Below, piece after piece: positions 1 to 9,644 of a DNA stretch of 64,000 nt. The position numbers and the translations under genes were made by a program. Position 1 is the stretch's first letter. Each line of letters starts with the position of its first letter. The stretch is from contig NW_003314266.1 in the NCBI RefSeq assembly GCF_000143415.4, positions 952,463 through 1,016,462 on the forward strand, written 5' to 3'. This DNA is from Selaginella moellendorffii. Lineage: Eukaryota; Streptophyta; Lycopodiopsida; Selaginellales; Selaginellaceae. The notes under the pieces were generated by a model. That model saw only the letters and a list, made by a program, of their open reading frames with translations. It did no database searches and was not told the DNA's origin.

Positions 1-2
1 AC

Positions 3-2534
3 ACCACTACAACTGATGACAGAACATCTCTTCATGGGAAAAGAAAGTACACCTTCCTAAAGCGCAGCCAAAGGGATCTGAGCAACGAACCGAAAAGGCA
101 GAAAATGGCGATGGAGGTTCGAATGGTCTCGACAGTTGCTTGTTGCAAGAGGAGGTGCTGTCAACATGCTGATTGGGATGCTATTGAAGAGGAGAGAGCA
201 AGATACAAGACATTGTCCTGGAAGGCAGCTCGCAATTTTGTGTATGAGGCATTACGGTCATCTGTTGATGCTTCAGAACATCAGGTGGGGGGCATGGTCT
301 TCCAGAGGGGTTTGGTCTGCATGAAGGCATGGAGAATCATTTATGGAGTCCCTCGAACCACATTCTACAGAATCAAAACTGAGTTCGAAGAACAAAGGGT
401 TCAACAGGCAGTCCATGGGAACGACAGTACGCACAAAACCAGGGGTCATGTTGTATATGGAGAGGCAATCTTCAAGAGGTTTGTCGAGACATGTAGCGAG
501 CAGCAACCACATAAAACCCGCCTCTTGGAAGATGGAACACGAGACACCCAACGAGTTCTCCCTTCCATGTATACCAAGGGGGCCATATTGGAAGATGTGA
601 ATCGGGAACTCCAGAGTAATGGCTACCGGAAGCTGAGCCAATCTAGATTTAGTAGATTGTGGAGCAACAAGTTCAGGGATGTGAGTATAGGAAAGTACTC
701 CAGCTTTTCAAAGTGTGACAAGTGCACTGCTATCAAAATGGCTTTGTCGAAGAATTCTTGCAGCGCTCAAGAGCGAGAGACGTTGGTTAGAAGGCGGCTC
801 GACCACAACATCGAGCAGAGAAGCTGCAGGACTGCATATTATCATAACAGGATTCTCTCCATGGAGAGACCTGACTCTTACCTCTGCATCATCCACGACA
901 AAATGGACCAGAAAAAGACGTGCTTACCTCGACTCAATCCTGCCCCCAAGGCAATCTCTTCATCCATGCAGCTGCCTGTGTCTATGTTTGGCATAATCAC
1001 TCATGGGCATAGTGCCCAGAACTATGGGAACTTCTTTGTACCTCTATGGGGTGGTGGGGGTGCAAACATGATGATTGCGTCCCTAGCAAAACATTTAAGG
1101 TCTCTGCAAAGTGCGCAGACTGAGCTGAACGGCCAACCCTTGCATAAGGCCCTTGTCGATCGAACCCCATACAGGGTTCAGCTGGAGGAGGAGCAAAGGC
1201 TTGCAGTATCGCGTGGGGCCCCATGCCATCCCAGTGAATATGTTGGCCGTCAGATTGTAGGGTTATCACGTGAGGCCTCATGCCATTCCGATGAGGTTGG
1301 TCGCTCAGTGAATGCACAGCCTCATCCAAACGAAGCAGAATCTCAAGGAAGTTCTTGCGGCCGATGTGGCCTTCCACCCCATCTTCTGCTCCAAACAGAC
1401 AATGCTGGCAGTGAGAACAAAAACATGTACGTCTTCGCGTACTTGGCGATGCTTGTTGCCAAAGGCATATTTGAAACGGTTACACTTGGCTTTCTCATGG
1501 TTGGGCACACTCATGAAGACATCGATGCCATGTTCAGTCACCTGGCAGAGTCCCTCTGGCGATCCAATGTCCTCACCCTCCCACAACTCTACGATGAATT
1601 CCAAAATTGCATCAAAGGCACTGTTGAAGCTGCACTTCTGACAGAGGTTCCAGACTTTAAGGGGTTTGTAAGAGGCTACATCAGGGACGGATCCGAAACG
1701 CTGATTGGCCACTCCAAGCCTCTTCAGTTTCATTTCAGCATGTGTGACGGTGCTCCAGTGATGAGGTACAAGATGAGAGAATGGGACACAGTGTGGCTGC
1801 CAGTGGACGGCATTGAACTCTTCAAGAGAGATCCCATAACTGGGGAACCTATGATTCCTCAGGGTTCCCCACGGCCGATGCACCCGGATGGACTCAAAGA
1901 CCAGAAAAGTATAGTGGCCGGGATTAGACAGCATATTGCCTTCTGGAAGAGGGGGTTGGTGTTTGGTGGAGAATCCTATTTTCAGAGGTGCAAGCCTTTG
2001 CTCGAATACTGGGAGAAGATTATATCTGCTATCCAAAATGGGCCGGTTGTATATGAAGAATTGGAAGAGTCCTTTTGGCCAGAACCCAGAGCACCAGATA
2101 GTAGCGGAACAATGTCCTCTGGAAATGCAGTGACAGATAACGATGTTGAGGATCACTATTGTGGGCCGAGGAACAAGAAGCCGGATTCAGCATTCAATCC
2201 AATACAGGTCTGCAAAGGAATGGTCGTGCTTGTTAGACCCAGTAATAAAAAACAAATGATATGGGTGGGGCGCTGCATCACTGATGCAGAGGAGGACGCG
2301 GAAACTAACTCCTTCAATGTAACTATGGAGTGGTTCAAGCCAAGTTCCGGATATACAAAGGATTGCCTAGAAAAGAGATGGGTGCTGAATCCAAGGGATC
2401 CCAGCATGAGCATATCGGTGGATAATGTTGTGCATGGTTGGATGCGGAAGCAGAGTGCCACCATCACCTTGCCAGACCATGCAAGAGATGCAGCAAGAGC
2501 ATTCATAACCCGGGTTCAAGGTGAAATTCATTAA
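3..2534 (+). CDS. Gene A: DDE-like transposase of family 1 transposon, copy 1 (5' partial)
   Basis: Open from the left edge (codons start at base 3); comparison with copy 2 implies about 1,020 residues in all. From the N-terminus: a basic stretch, a CCKRRCC cysteine cluster (nt ~145), a helical DNA-binding-like region, a zinc-ribbon-like FSKCDKC (nt ~705), then the presumed catalytic core: IIHDKMDQ (nt ~887), LQTDNAGSENKN (nt ~1388), GHTHEDIDAMFS (nt ~1503). These motifs match a widespread, poorly characterised transposase-like group (DUF7869-type) and fit a DDE/D RNase H fold; the catalytic assignment is inference. The C-terminus could be lengthened by splicing: GTGAAATTC after 2519 could join TTTCAAG at about 2571 to give a Ser/Glu-rich tail ending at 2610. 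Two palindromes lie inside the frame between the first and second acidic motifs. No stop interrupts the frame in this copy. Confidence 0.8.
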   Translation, partial: TTTTDDRTSLHGKRKYTFLKRSQRDLSNEPKRQKMAMEVRMVSTVACCKRRCCQHADWDAIEEERARYKTLSWKAARNFVYEALRSSVDASEHQVGGMVFQRGLVCMKAWRIIYGVPRTTFYRIKTEFEEQRVQQAVHGNDSTHKTRGHVVYGEAIFKRFVETCSEQQPHKTRLLEDGTRDTQRVLPSMYTKGAILEDVNRELQSNGYRKLSQSRFSRLWSNKFRDVSIGKYSSFSKCDKCTAIKMALSKNSCSAQERETLVRRRLDHNIEQRSCRTAYYHNRILSMERPDSYLCIIHDKMDQKKTCLPRLNPAPKAISSSMQLPVSMFGIITHGHSAQNYGNFFVPLWGGGGANMMIASLAKHLRSLQSAQTELNGQPLHKALVDRTPYRVQLEEEQRLAVSRGAPCHPSEYVGRQIVGLSREASCHSDEVGRSVNAQPHPNEAESQGSSCGRCGLPPHLLLQTDNAGSENKNMYVFAYLAMLVAKGIFETVTLGFLMVGHTHEDIDAMFSHLAESLWRSNVLTLPQLYDEFQNCIKGTVEAALLTEVPDFKGFVRGYIRDGSETLIGHSKPLQFHFSMCDGAPVMRYKMREWDTVWLPVDGIELFKRDPITGEPMIPQGSPRPMHPDGLKDQKSIVAGIRQHIAFWKRGLVFGGESYFQRCKPLLEYWEKIISAIQNGPVVYEELEESFWPEPRAPDSSGTMSSGNAVTDNDVEDHYCGPRNKKPDSAFNPIQVCKGMVVLVRPSNKKQMIWVGRCITDAEEDAETNSFNVTMEWFKPSSGYTKDCLEKRWVLNPRDPSMSISVDNVVHGWMRKQSATITLPDHARDAARAFITRVQGEIH
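1206..1229. repeat. Family 1 palindrome inside transposase gene
   Basis: Dyad with arms ATCGCGTGGG and CCCATGCCAT around a GGCCCC-type centre. It is translated in frame as part of SRGAPCHPSE. The same site in copy 2 is 22323-22346. Confidence 0.8.
1264..1287. repeat. Second family 1 palindrome inside transposase gene
   Basis: Arms ATCACGTGAGG / CCTCATGCCAT, 35 bp after the previous palindrome, translated as SREASCHSDE. Copy 2 counterpart at 22266-22289. Confidence 0.8.
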
Positions 2535-2822
2535 TATTCCTTTACTAAGTTTCTAATGTATTTTATTTCAAGGTGAACAATCCGAATCTGAATCAGAGGA
2601 GGCCTGATATAGTGTGTGAGGTAAAACAAAGATGATGTGACATATGCATTTACCAATCACACGTGCATAAATCTAATAATATGGCGTGTGGCCCATATTA
2701 ATGGCACATAAACCCATATTGTGGGCTTACGTACTTTATGTACCATCATTCCCTTGCAGCGTGTGTGTTGGTTTCCTTTTATAACACAACGAACTCCATA
2801 TTTTAGGGTGAAGAGCGTTCTC

Positions 2823-3080
2823 ATGGCAAGCACAAAATCTGTAAGTGAGGCAGAAAAGGAGACGGAGAAGGAGATAGGTGAAGATGTAGAATATATAAGT
2901 CTTCCAAACTCCCCGTACTATACTCTAGGTGATCATTTTTCTGAACAAACGGCAACATTAACAACTATCGAGAACACCCCAGTAACGTCAGAGACAACAA
3001 TCCAAAGCAAAACAACTGACCCGGAGAAGGATGATAGTACCACTGAGAGTACCAAAAAGGAGGTGTCCACTAGCGCTTAG
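2823..3080 (+). CDS. Small acidic ORF (orfC), copy 1
   Basis: An 85-residue frame starting MASTKSVSEAEKE, rich in Ser, Thr, Glu and Lys, without a recognisable fold. A 90-residue version is kept in copy 2 (20815-21087) with only about eight substitutions and no frameshift. It follows gene A by about 290 bp in the same orientation and may be a separate gene or an alternative 3' exon: the bases before it read TTTTAG/GGTGAAGAGC, a usable splice acceptor. Function unknown. Two nearly identical copies would share an ORF by descent, so conservation alone is weak evidence of coding. Confidence 0.4.
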   Translation: MASTKSVSEAEKETEKEIGEDVEYISLPNSPYYTLGDHFSEQTATLTTIENTPVTSETTIQSKTTDPEKDDSTTESTKKEVSTSA

Positions 3081-3086
3081 GCTTAT

Positions 3087-3110
3087 AATGGCGTGTGCCC
3101 TCATGCCATT
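3087..3110. repeat. Family 1 palindrome just after orfC stop
   Basis: Arms AATGGCGTG / CATGCCATT, seven bases after the orfC stop codon. Copy 2 counterpart at 20785-20808. A decayed neighbour lies at 3175-3198. Confidence 0.85.
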
Positions 3111-3719
3111 TACTTGATCACCAAATACCTTTTTCCCTTTGCACTAGTATATCTTAATACCGGTCTGAGAAATAGAATGGCATGTGCCCTCAGGCCTTTT
3201 ACTAAATCACCTTTGAAAGAAATGCAAGCCTCTATGTCGTAAAAAAAAGGTACTAGAGAAATTCCTTAATAATATGAATGTTATTTAGTTTCATGAAAAT
3301 ACACTAAGGGTGGTCAAATGAGTTAAATGACTTCTCCAGACTAGCAATGCCTCTTGCTACACCTTCACAATTAGATTCGTTAGAAAAATATAACATTGAA
3401 TAATATCTAAATGTTCTCACCATTAAGTGATATGTCTGGCTAATAGGAATGACGTTCATCTTGGAAAGCTCACCACACGCTCAATGAACAAACAAATAGT
3501 GTGTGCGCGCATGCCATCGCTCTTCTTTAGCTTCAGATTCGGCTTGTTCACCTTGACAATGAGATTTATTATACAACCAGATGGACTCAGTCTGGACATA
3601 AAGTCACCGCGCTAGTCACCATGCCCCAGATATGTCTAGCCCATGGACAAAAAACATATAATTTCACGTCATTTTCAAATACTTGAAAATTTGTACCTAG
3701 TCCCATTTTACTGAATAAA

Positions 3720-3741
3720 TCCCACTTTAACGAAATAGAGC
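3720..3741. repeat. Terminal inverted repeat of copy 1 (right end)
   Basis: Reads TCCCACTTTAACG then AAATAGAGC, identical to the inner 22 bp of the terminal repeat found at both ends of the complete copy. The outermost two bases are changed. Confidence 0.85.
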
Positions 3742-3830
3742 ATACTTCCATCTTGTGGAAAACATTCTTGATGAAAGGCTCATATTTTATATTGCATAAC
3801 TGGAAAATTATCTCTCATAGAAAAGTGAAA

Positions 3831-6326
3831 TTATAATTGTTTAGAACGTCCTTGAAGCTCATTTGCACCATCATTAATATAACCATTTACAAAACTTTTA
3901 AAATCTAGCACTTCTATTATGAGATATCCTTCAAGCCCATTAGAAATACAATTTTGCAATTGATGTAACATATGTGGGAATGTAAAACATGTTTGATGCC
4001 GAAGTGAATCTGAAACATGACTGAACAAAGCATCAACATCCTCATACATATGTCCCACTATTAGAAAATTAATAGTGATTGTATCGAAACATCCACGAGC
4101 CACAAGTAGGGATAAATATACAAATAACCATCGATTTTTATTTTCTGATCCACAATTATCAAGTTGTAATAAAAGATTTGGTGGCAAACTTGGTGCATTA
4201 GTAATTGTAACTGTTGAAGGAGTGCATGAGATCTCATGCACTTTTAAATTTAAAGCTAAAGTCAAAGTATTTAGACTATTTAGAGTTTTAGACTCTTCTT
4301 GAAGTTGATGACTAATAAATGCTTCATTATCAAGCAAAACATTATGCAACTCTTGCCCTTTTATAATTATTCCTTTTTCTCTATGTTGTGAATGTAGTAA
4401 AATCTTTGATAATGAACCAATTGTTAAATTTCGATCACTAGGCCATTGTGGAACAAAAAAACACCTATATGCACCAGATCTATGACCATGTGCTAATAGT
4501 CTAAAGAGTGATAAAGGAAGAGGATATGCTTGACTGCAATTTTGATATAGGCTCAAGCCTTGGTAAAGATGTTTTTCTATGATCCATCTTATTATGTATA
4601 ATAGATAAGTATTTGTGCAGTTGTTGTGTTGATAAAATATGATTAACATAACAAGCTGTCCTACAACTTTTTTGGTCAAGCATATGATTATCTCATTTAA
4701 TAGCATAATCTTTTTTTTCATGCTCTGATTTTGCAGCTTGTAAACCTTTCTTTATAAGCTGACACTCATTGCATTTAGAAAAGCTAGTATTCTTTACAAT
4801 GATCACATCTGGATGTGATTTATAAATTTTGTTAAAAGTTGAAAGACTTACAGTCTTTAGCCCTTGTGTAAGAAGTTCTTCATTTAATTGCTTAAGTATT
4901 GAATTTTGGGTGATCATGGTTCCTTTTGAGTATCTTGAATCCCTTCAAGTGTTATCCTTAATTTATGGGGCCTTTTATCACTATTAACATCCATAAATGT
5001 TCAAAATAATTCTTGTAATGCCATTGTGTTTTGTCAGGATTTATCTTGACCTAAGTTGCAGAACCATTCCACTTGTTTTTAACTTGATAAAATGTGGATT
5101 TACTAAAATCATGTTCAATATACCATGCTTGAGCACATATAATACGTCCATTAAAAACCATATCAAAATCTTTATCAAAGTTTTCTGAACGTATTATAGC
5201 ATGTGAAAGAGCTTTGAAAATAAACTCTCGATGATCTTTCCAACATGAATTCCATATTGAGCTTCTTGCATTAAAAATTTCATCTCTTCTTACAACTTGA
5301 CAACACCTGATAATAGTCATTATTTATAAACTGTAATATTATAATATTATATGTGTTTATTATATACCTTCGAGAGCAGCAATCAAGAGTAGAGACTTTT
5401 CTTATAGTTAGCTCAGCTAGCGATTGTTGCTTATGTTTAGGAGCTGGACCCTCAACTTTAAATTTCTTTTGAGATTTATTAATAAAATCTATATTTTATT
5501 TTTATATTTGATGATTCTTCAGATGATGGTTCCTTTTCTTCTCCAAGAATGTAATATTTGAAAGTGGCCAACGAACTAATTGTCCACAACTTAATATCAC
5601 AGATTGTAATATCTGAGTAATAACAACTCCCAAGTCAAAGTGACCAAGTTCACAGCCACTAACTGCATCACTTGGATCTGCTGATATAATTATCCCTGAA
5701 GCAATATGTGAACCATTGTGGGAAAGTTGAACAGGAACACCAATCCATGTTTTTCTAAGCCCACATTGGAAGCACACTTTTTTATAAGAAGCTGAAATGT
5801 CCAAATATAATTATTATAAATATTAAAATATAAGGTACTTACTTGGCCACAAAATATGATGCCCAACTTCTATGTTCTTTATAGTATTATTGACAAATAC
5901 CTTTGTGATTGAAACATAAGCTTTATGTTCTCCAAGCAATTCATTATGAAACACTTTGTTACTATCCAATAAATAATAACAGATTCTACAATTTTAGTGT
6001 TGTCTACTAAAATATTGCATTTATCACCCTCTTTTCAAAAATCTATTAAAAACACTTTAATAATTAAAATTGTTATTCTTTTTTATCAACCCTTTCTGTG
6101 GGTTTGAACTTGAAGTGATTATAATGGCCATGATATAAAGCTTCCAAAGTTCTAAATCATTTACCAATCCATCAATTAAAAGTTTCTTTATAGAAACATA
6201 AACATTTCCTTCACCAATTGGTAAATTATGGACAATTCTTCTACTATCCATTGAGATAATAACACCTTCTGCTATTGTAACATCCCCTTTAAGTATGTTA
6301 CATTTGTCTCCCTCATTCAAAGCCAC
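3831..6326 (-). pseudogene. Family 2 transposase pseudogene (gene A')
   Basis: Seen on the minus strand as broken blocks in the order expected from gene A. 6326-6057 and 5804-5502 correspond to the two N-terminal repeats (GEG..VSI pattern in the first). 5320-5051 matches the helical region (the AWRIIYG-type segment reads AWYIEHD). 4917-4693 holds the FSKCNEC zinc-ribbon-like motif, 4683-4501 holds IIHNKMD, and 4721-3831 holds LQLDNCGSENKN and GHMYEDVDALFS. The third motif has lost the THxED threonine and histidine found in family 1. Frameshifts separate the blocks, the DNA is far more AT-rich than family 1, and the C-terminal third is missing where copy 1 abuts. Inference: an old relative of the family 1 transposase, no longer functional. 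Confidence 0.8.
4221..4242. repeat. Perfect 22-bp palindrome, family 2 type
   Basis: AGTGCATGAGA and its exact reverse complement, inside the family 2 transposase pseudogene between the first and second acidic motifs. This is the same place where family 1 has its two palindromes, but the arm sequence differs (AGTGC instead of ATGGC). Confidence 0.9.
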
Positions 6327-6513
6327 AGTGATTCAAAAAACTTATGTAGTTTGTGGTTTAGTTATAATAATATTTGCTCAAAATAAGCTCAGATCAGCTC
6401 ATGAATATTCACACACAATCATCATATTAATTCAAGTGTATAAGCATTCTTCAATAATAATTTCAAGCTATAACACAATAAAATCCATCCAATTAAAAAA
6501 GTGAATAAGTGCT

Positions 6514-6566
6514 AGTGCATGGGCACTCATGGTAATTAAAGTTAAAGTGCATGAGCACTCATGCGC
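6514..6566. repeat. Pair of family 2 palindromes
   Basis: Two adjacent dyads, AGTGCATGGGCACTCATGG at 6514 and a second at 6546 with arms AGTGCATGAG / CTCATGCGCA. They lie about 190 bp upstream of the first block of the family 2 transposase pseudogene. Confidence 0.8.
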
Positions 6567-6739
6567 ACAAATGGAATGACTAAATACATACATCACATTT
6601 TATGTCGTTTGCTATTAGGGAAACATACACATTATCTATGTAGTTTAGTATTATATGAAATAGGATAATTAACACAATAAAGTATGTAGTTTGGTATGAT
6701 AATAAAGTTCATAAAATGCACGTGGTATTTAAAGTTAAC

Positions 6740-6760
6740 AGTGCATGAGCACTCACGCAC
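6740..6760. repeat. Family 2 palindrome
   Basis: Arms AGTGCATGAG and CTCACGCAC around a two-base centre. Same flanks as the copy at 6546 (ACACAAATGGAAT follows both), so part of a short local duplication. Confidence 0.75.
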
Positions 6761-7405
6761 ACAAATGGAATGTAAGCTCACATGATGACATTTTATGGAG
6801 TTTACTATTGGGATTGCATGACATGCCGAACTACGTAAGCACTCATAAAAGCCTCTAATTTTACACACTAAAAAACGTAACTGCATGAGACAAGTGCGTG
6901 AGGCTGGTGCATGTGGGGAACATGGGCAAGAATGAGAGAATGTGAGAGGCCCAAGACTGACAGTTGAATAGGGTTGGGAAAGAGAGAGAGATTGCTCCTC
7001 AGCAAACAGGGGAAAACCTAAAAACCAATATCCGTCTTTTGTGGAATTAGGGTACACAACTCCATTGTGTCACTCCTCCATCAAGAATATTTCTGGTGTT
7101 GTGCCTCTGGGAGCGTGTTCTCGCTGCCTCCCGCTCGCCGATATCATACAGGTACCGCATTTGCTTTAGGGGCCACAGAATCGGCTGGAAATGACACTGC
7201 TCACACTACGATTCATGGGCGCAGCCAGGAGTTTGATCTGGGACGGAGGTGGTGGATATGAGACATGCAAGCCTGTCCCTTTGGAGAACAGGGTCAACAA
7301 GTGGAAAGGTGCTCCACTCTCGCTCAAGACCATCTAAACAATCCAGCAGCAACAGCTTTGACGACTGGCTTCTTTATCCTTGGATGGATGAAGGAGACCA
7401 TTGGG

Positions 7406-7408
<3 letters not shown>

Positions 7409-7438
<30 letters not shown>
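7409..7438. repeat. CT dinucleotide microsatellite
   Basis: Fifteen uninterrupted CT units. Confidence 0.95.
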
Positions 7439-7441
<3 letters not shown>

Positions 7442-7691
7442 ATTCCTCTCTCGTATACAATTGCTTATAAGCGATGGAATTCTCGCAAGTAGCCCCTGCT
7501 GAAGCCCATACCTATAGCATGCTCACATACGTGATGGTTTTGGAGAGACCACTCAGAGTTCAGCTTCTAAAAGTTCCTCTCCTCAAGGTACAAGGAGAAA
7601 GTTAAAGAGATAGAAACTATAGCATGGTTGATCATACTATCGAACAAGGAGAAATTGAAAGAGATAGAAACTATAGGTCGCTCATGATTGA

Positions 7692-8878
7692 TCACTTCCT
7701 TACGTAGGCAAAGTATTGGAGCATAGGAACCACGAAGGCGATGACGAGAAGGCCCACAACCACTGTCGTGAACTGGCCACGCCTTTCCTTGGTCGCTTTC
7801 TTGGTCTTGAAATTGGATTTGCGTTTGTTCTCCTGGAACTTGGGGCCTGGATCTGGCAGCCCGTCTATGGTGGCGATCAGACGATTGCAAGTGCTGTAGA
7901 GGGCTTTGTTATACTTCTCGTCGGTCGCCAGCACTGGAAGGAGGCCAAGAGAGTGATTAGAAATAAGAACATGAAAAGAATACTGACTAGAAACATCTCT
8001 AGATGTTAAGAAACAGTAGTTCAATCTAGCTATCAAACTGACTAGAAACCGCTATGACTTTGATCTAGAAAAACCATAGAGGAGAAGGATTTGCTAGCTT
8101 GAAGGAGAAGTATAACGAGCTGAGAGGAGTGATATGATCTAGAGACTTGAAAGAATTCATACCAGGAAGGTTTTCGGAGACAACGGCTTCGAGGACCTGG
8201 TCACCAATTGCCTTGGTGAACTCTGGGCCGCCGGTGACAGTTCCTTCTTTCTGTGTTGTCACGCGTAAAACGAGTCCTTTGTTGTTGCCAAATTCTACAG
8301 TAGGGTACCACTTCTCCAGTAGCTGATCTGCAAATTCGAACGCATCGGCTTTACTCTACACGCACACTGTTTGTAAGTTAGTCTCCGTTCCAAGAAAATG
8401 GCATTCAATCAAAGGAGAGATGAAAGAAACAAGGCGATGCATGAATCAGGATCATGAAAAAATCACAGGCACAATCTAGAAGAACAAAAACTATCTAAAG
8501 GATCATCATGGAACACATTGCCTCATTTCACACAAACCACTCAAGAGCAATCATCTAGCAGAGAAAACACAAGAACAAAAAATAGACAATACGGAAGGAT
8601 GGAAGTGAACTTACCATCAATTTGTGAAGAGTGACAATGTCGATGTGAAAACCCTTGCGCTCCTCCAAATCCATGAGAAGATTCTTGATATCCGACTTGT
8701 TGACACAGCTCACAACACCGGCATCGTCCACGAGATGGCTCTCCGTGGGAGGTCCATTGGCCAGCACGCTGAATTCGTTCGCATTTGCCGGAATTGTCTC
8801 CTTGAGATTGTTCAAAACTTTCAGGTCTGCTTCTCCAGTACTATTTTGTATTTCATTCTTACTAGGTGCAAGAAACAC
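7692..8878 (-). CDS. TLP18.3-like thylakoid lumen protein (TPM domain), three exons
   Basis: Minus-strand exons 8615-8878 (5' limit uncertain), 8163-8355 and 7692-7933. Junctions are clean: donor GTAAGT after ...KLM, acceptor TAG before SKADAFEF; donor GTATGA after ...ENLP, acceptor CAG giving VLATDEKYN. The TPM domain is complete (VVDDAG-type opening, YPTVEFGNNKG, TQKEGTVTGGPEF), followed by a basic linker, a single membrane helix (GLLVIAFVVPMLQYFAY) and a short basic end. This matches plant TLP18.3 (At1g54780), a membrane-anchored lumenal protein of photosystem II repair. Odd: an in-frame TAG lies about 25 bases upstream of codon 8878, so no intact transit peptide can be read; an extra upstream intron or a broken 5' end are both possible. 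It lies between the two divergent genes of the family 2 transposon. Confidence 0.85.
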
Positions 8879-9323
8879 GTTGGTCCAACAGCGCTACATG
8901 ACAAGCAGCCTGGACCCTGGAGCCTTTGTTGCCCCAGCAGAGCTAGCACCACCAGCGCATTGCCATCTTTTGAGAGCTCCTGTGTTTACTACCCTGCCCT
9001 GGCGTTGTGGAGCTGTCTCTTTTGTGGCATCTGGGAATGTTGTGGCCACAGCACCTGGGCAACTTCTGGAGCTCTTTTTCTTGATTTTGGTTTCTTTCTT
9101 GGGCAGGTCTGAACTTAGTTTTTTTTATTCTTCCCTTTTAACGTTCTCTTCTGCAGTTCTCGTGGTTCTCCTCATGGTTCTCCTTGTGGTTCTTTGGGGT
9201 TTTCTTCTTGAGAGAAGGTACAAAATATTTTTAGGACATTCTATCATTTTGTCAGCAAGCATAAAAAAAGACTTATGCTGAACACAGAATATTTCTAGAA
9301 TACTCCATGCAATTGCATTTTGG

Positions 9324-9345
9324 CAGTGTGAGCACTCATGCATAC
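9324..9345. repeat. Family 2 palindrome (imperfect)
   Basis: GTGTGAGCACTCATGCAT core with a one-base difference between arms. Confidence 0.6.
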
Positions 9346-9400
9346 ACTGCACATAGAATATTTCTAATATTCCATCATGCAATTGTCTATGTGGGGTAAT

Positions 9401-9420
9401 AGTGCGTGAGGACTCACGCT
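9401..9420. repeat. Family 2 palindrome
   Basis: AGTGCGTGAGGACTCACGCT: arms GCGTGAG / CTCACGC around GA. It keeps CpG where other copies have TG or CA. Confidence 0.85.
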
Positions 9421-9470
9421 CCCAGCCCATGCTAAAGTGCGCTACAGTTATGTTCTAATTGCATATATAT

Positions 9471-9490
9471 AGTGTGTGAGTGCTCACGCT
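9471..9490. repeat. Family 2 palindrome
   Basis: AGTGTGTGAGTGCTCACGCT, with one arm altered from GCGTGAG to GTGTGAG. Confidence 0.75.
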
Positions 9491-9570
9491 TTACTTGATT
9501 AAAGTGTAATATGGATAATAAACAATTGTAAGCTTTTGTAGTGTAATAGATGGGATAGTAAACCTTTTGT

Positions 9571-9590
9571 GGTGCGTGAGCACTCACATA
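9571..9590. repeat. Family 2 palindrome
   Basis: GGTGCGTGAGCACTCACATA: TGCGTGAG and CTCACATA arms, 55 bp before the start of gene B'. Confidence 0.75.
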
Positions 9591-9644
9591 GAACATCATT
9601 TCATTTATAGTAGATTTGTACTTATATATTTGTTGCTTTTACAG

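Larger units (their letters stand above)
1..3741 (+). mobile_element. Family 1 DNA transposon, copy 1 (right part)
   Basis: Seen: this stretch is a near-identical inverted copy of 20152 to about 23560 and contains the same transposase gene, small acidic ORF and terminal repeat. It ends at 3741 in ...CGAAATAGAGC, the inner part of the terminal inverted repeat defined by the complete copy at 20152-32968; the last two bases differ (AT instead of TT). The left part lies outside the window. Inference: a second, younger-looking copy whose transposase frame is intact here, so it could supply transposase to the defective copy. No target duplication can be tested, because the left end is missing. Confidence 0.85.
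6327..7691. other. Family 2 intergenic region with unidentified fragments
   Basis: Holds family 2 palindromes (6514-6566, 6740-6760) next to the transposase pseudogene, then GC-richer DNA at about 7067-7400 with short open blocks on the plus strand, for example one ending KWKGAPLSLKTI and one reading ALTTGFFILGWMKE. They look like exon fragments of a plant gene, but I do not recognise the protein. A CT microsatellite closes the stretch at 7409-7438. Confidence 0.4.
9113..9644. other. Family 2 intergenic region upstream of gene B'
   Basis: AT-rich, with four family 2 palindromes (listed separately) in 270 bp and short repeats of an AGAATATTTCTA motif at about 9290 and 9357. It ends in TTTTACAG before the first block of gene B', which may be a splice acceptor. 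It corresponds to the palindrome-rich promoter region before gene B in family 1. Confidence 0.55.

Noticed and set aside
3427-3615. 62-codon ORF identical in both family 1 copies (also 20280-20468)
   Set aside because: The copies are nearly identical over the whole end, so identity gives no coding evidence; it also contains a decayed palindrome.
8624-9281. 162- and 208-codon plus-strand ORFs
   Set aside because: Antisense to exon 1 of the TLP18.3-like gene, with no recognisable domain.
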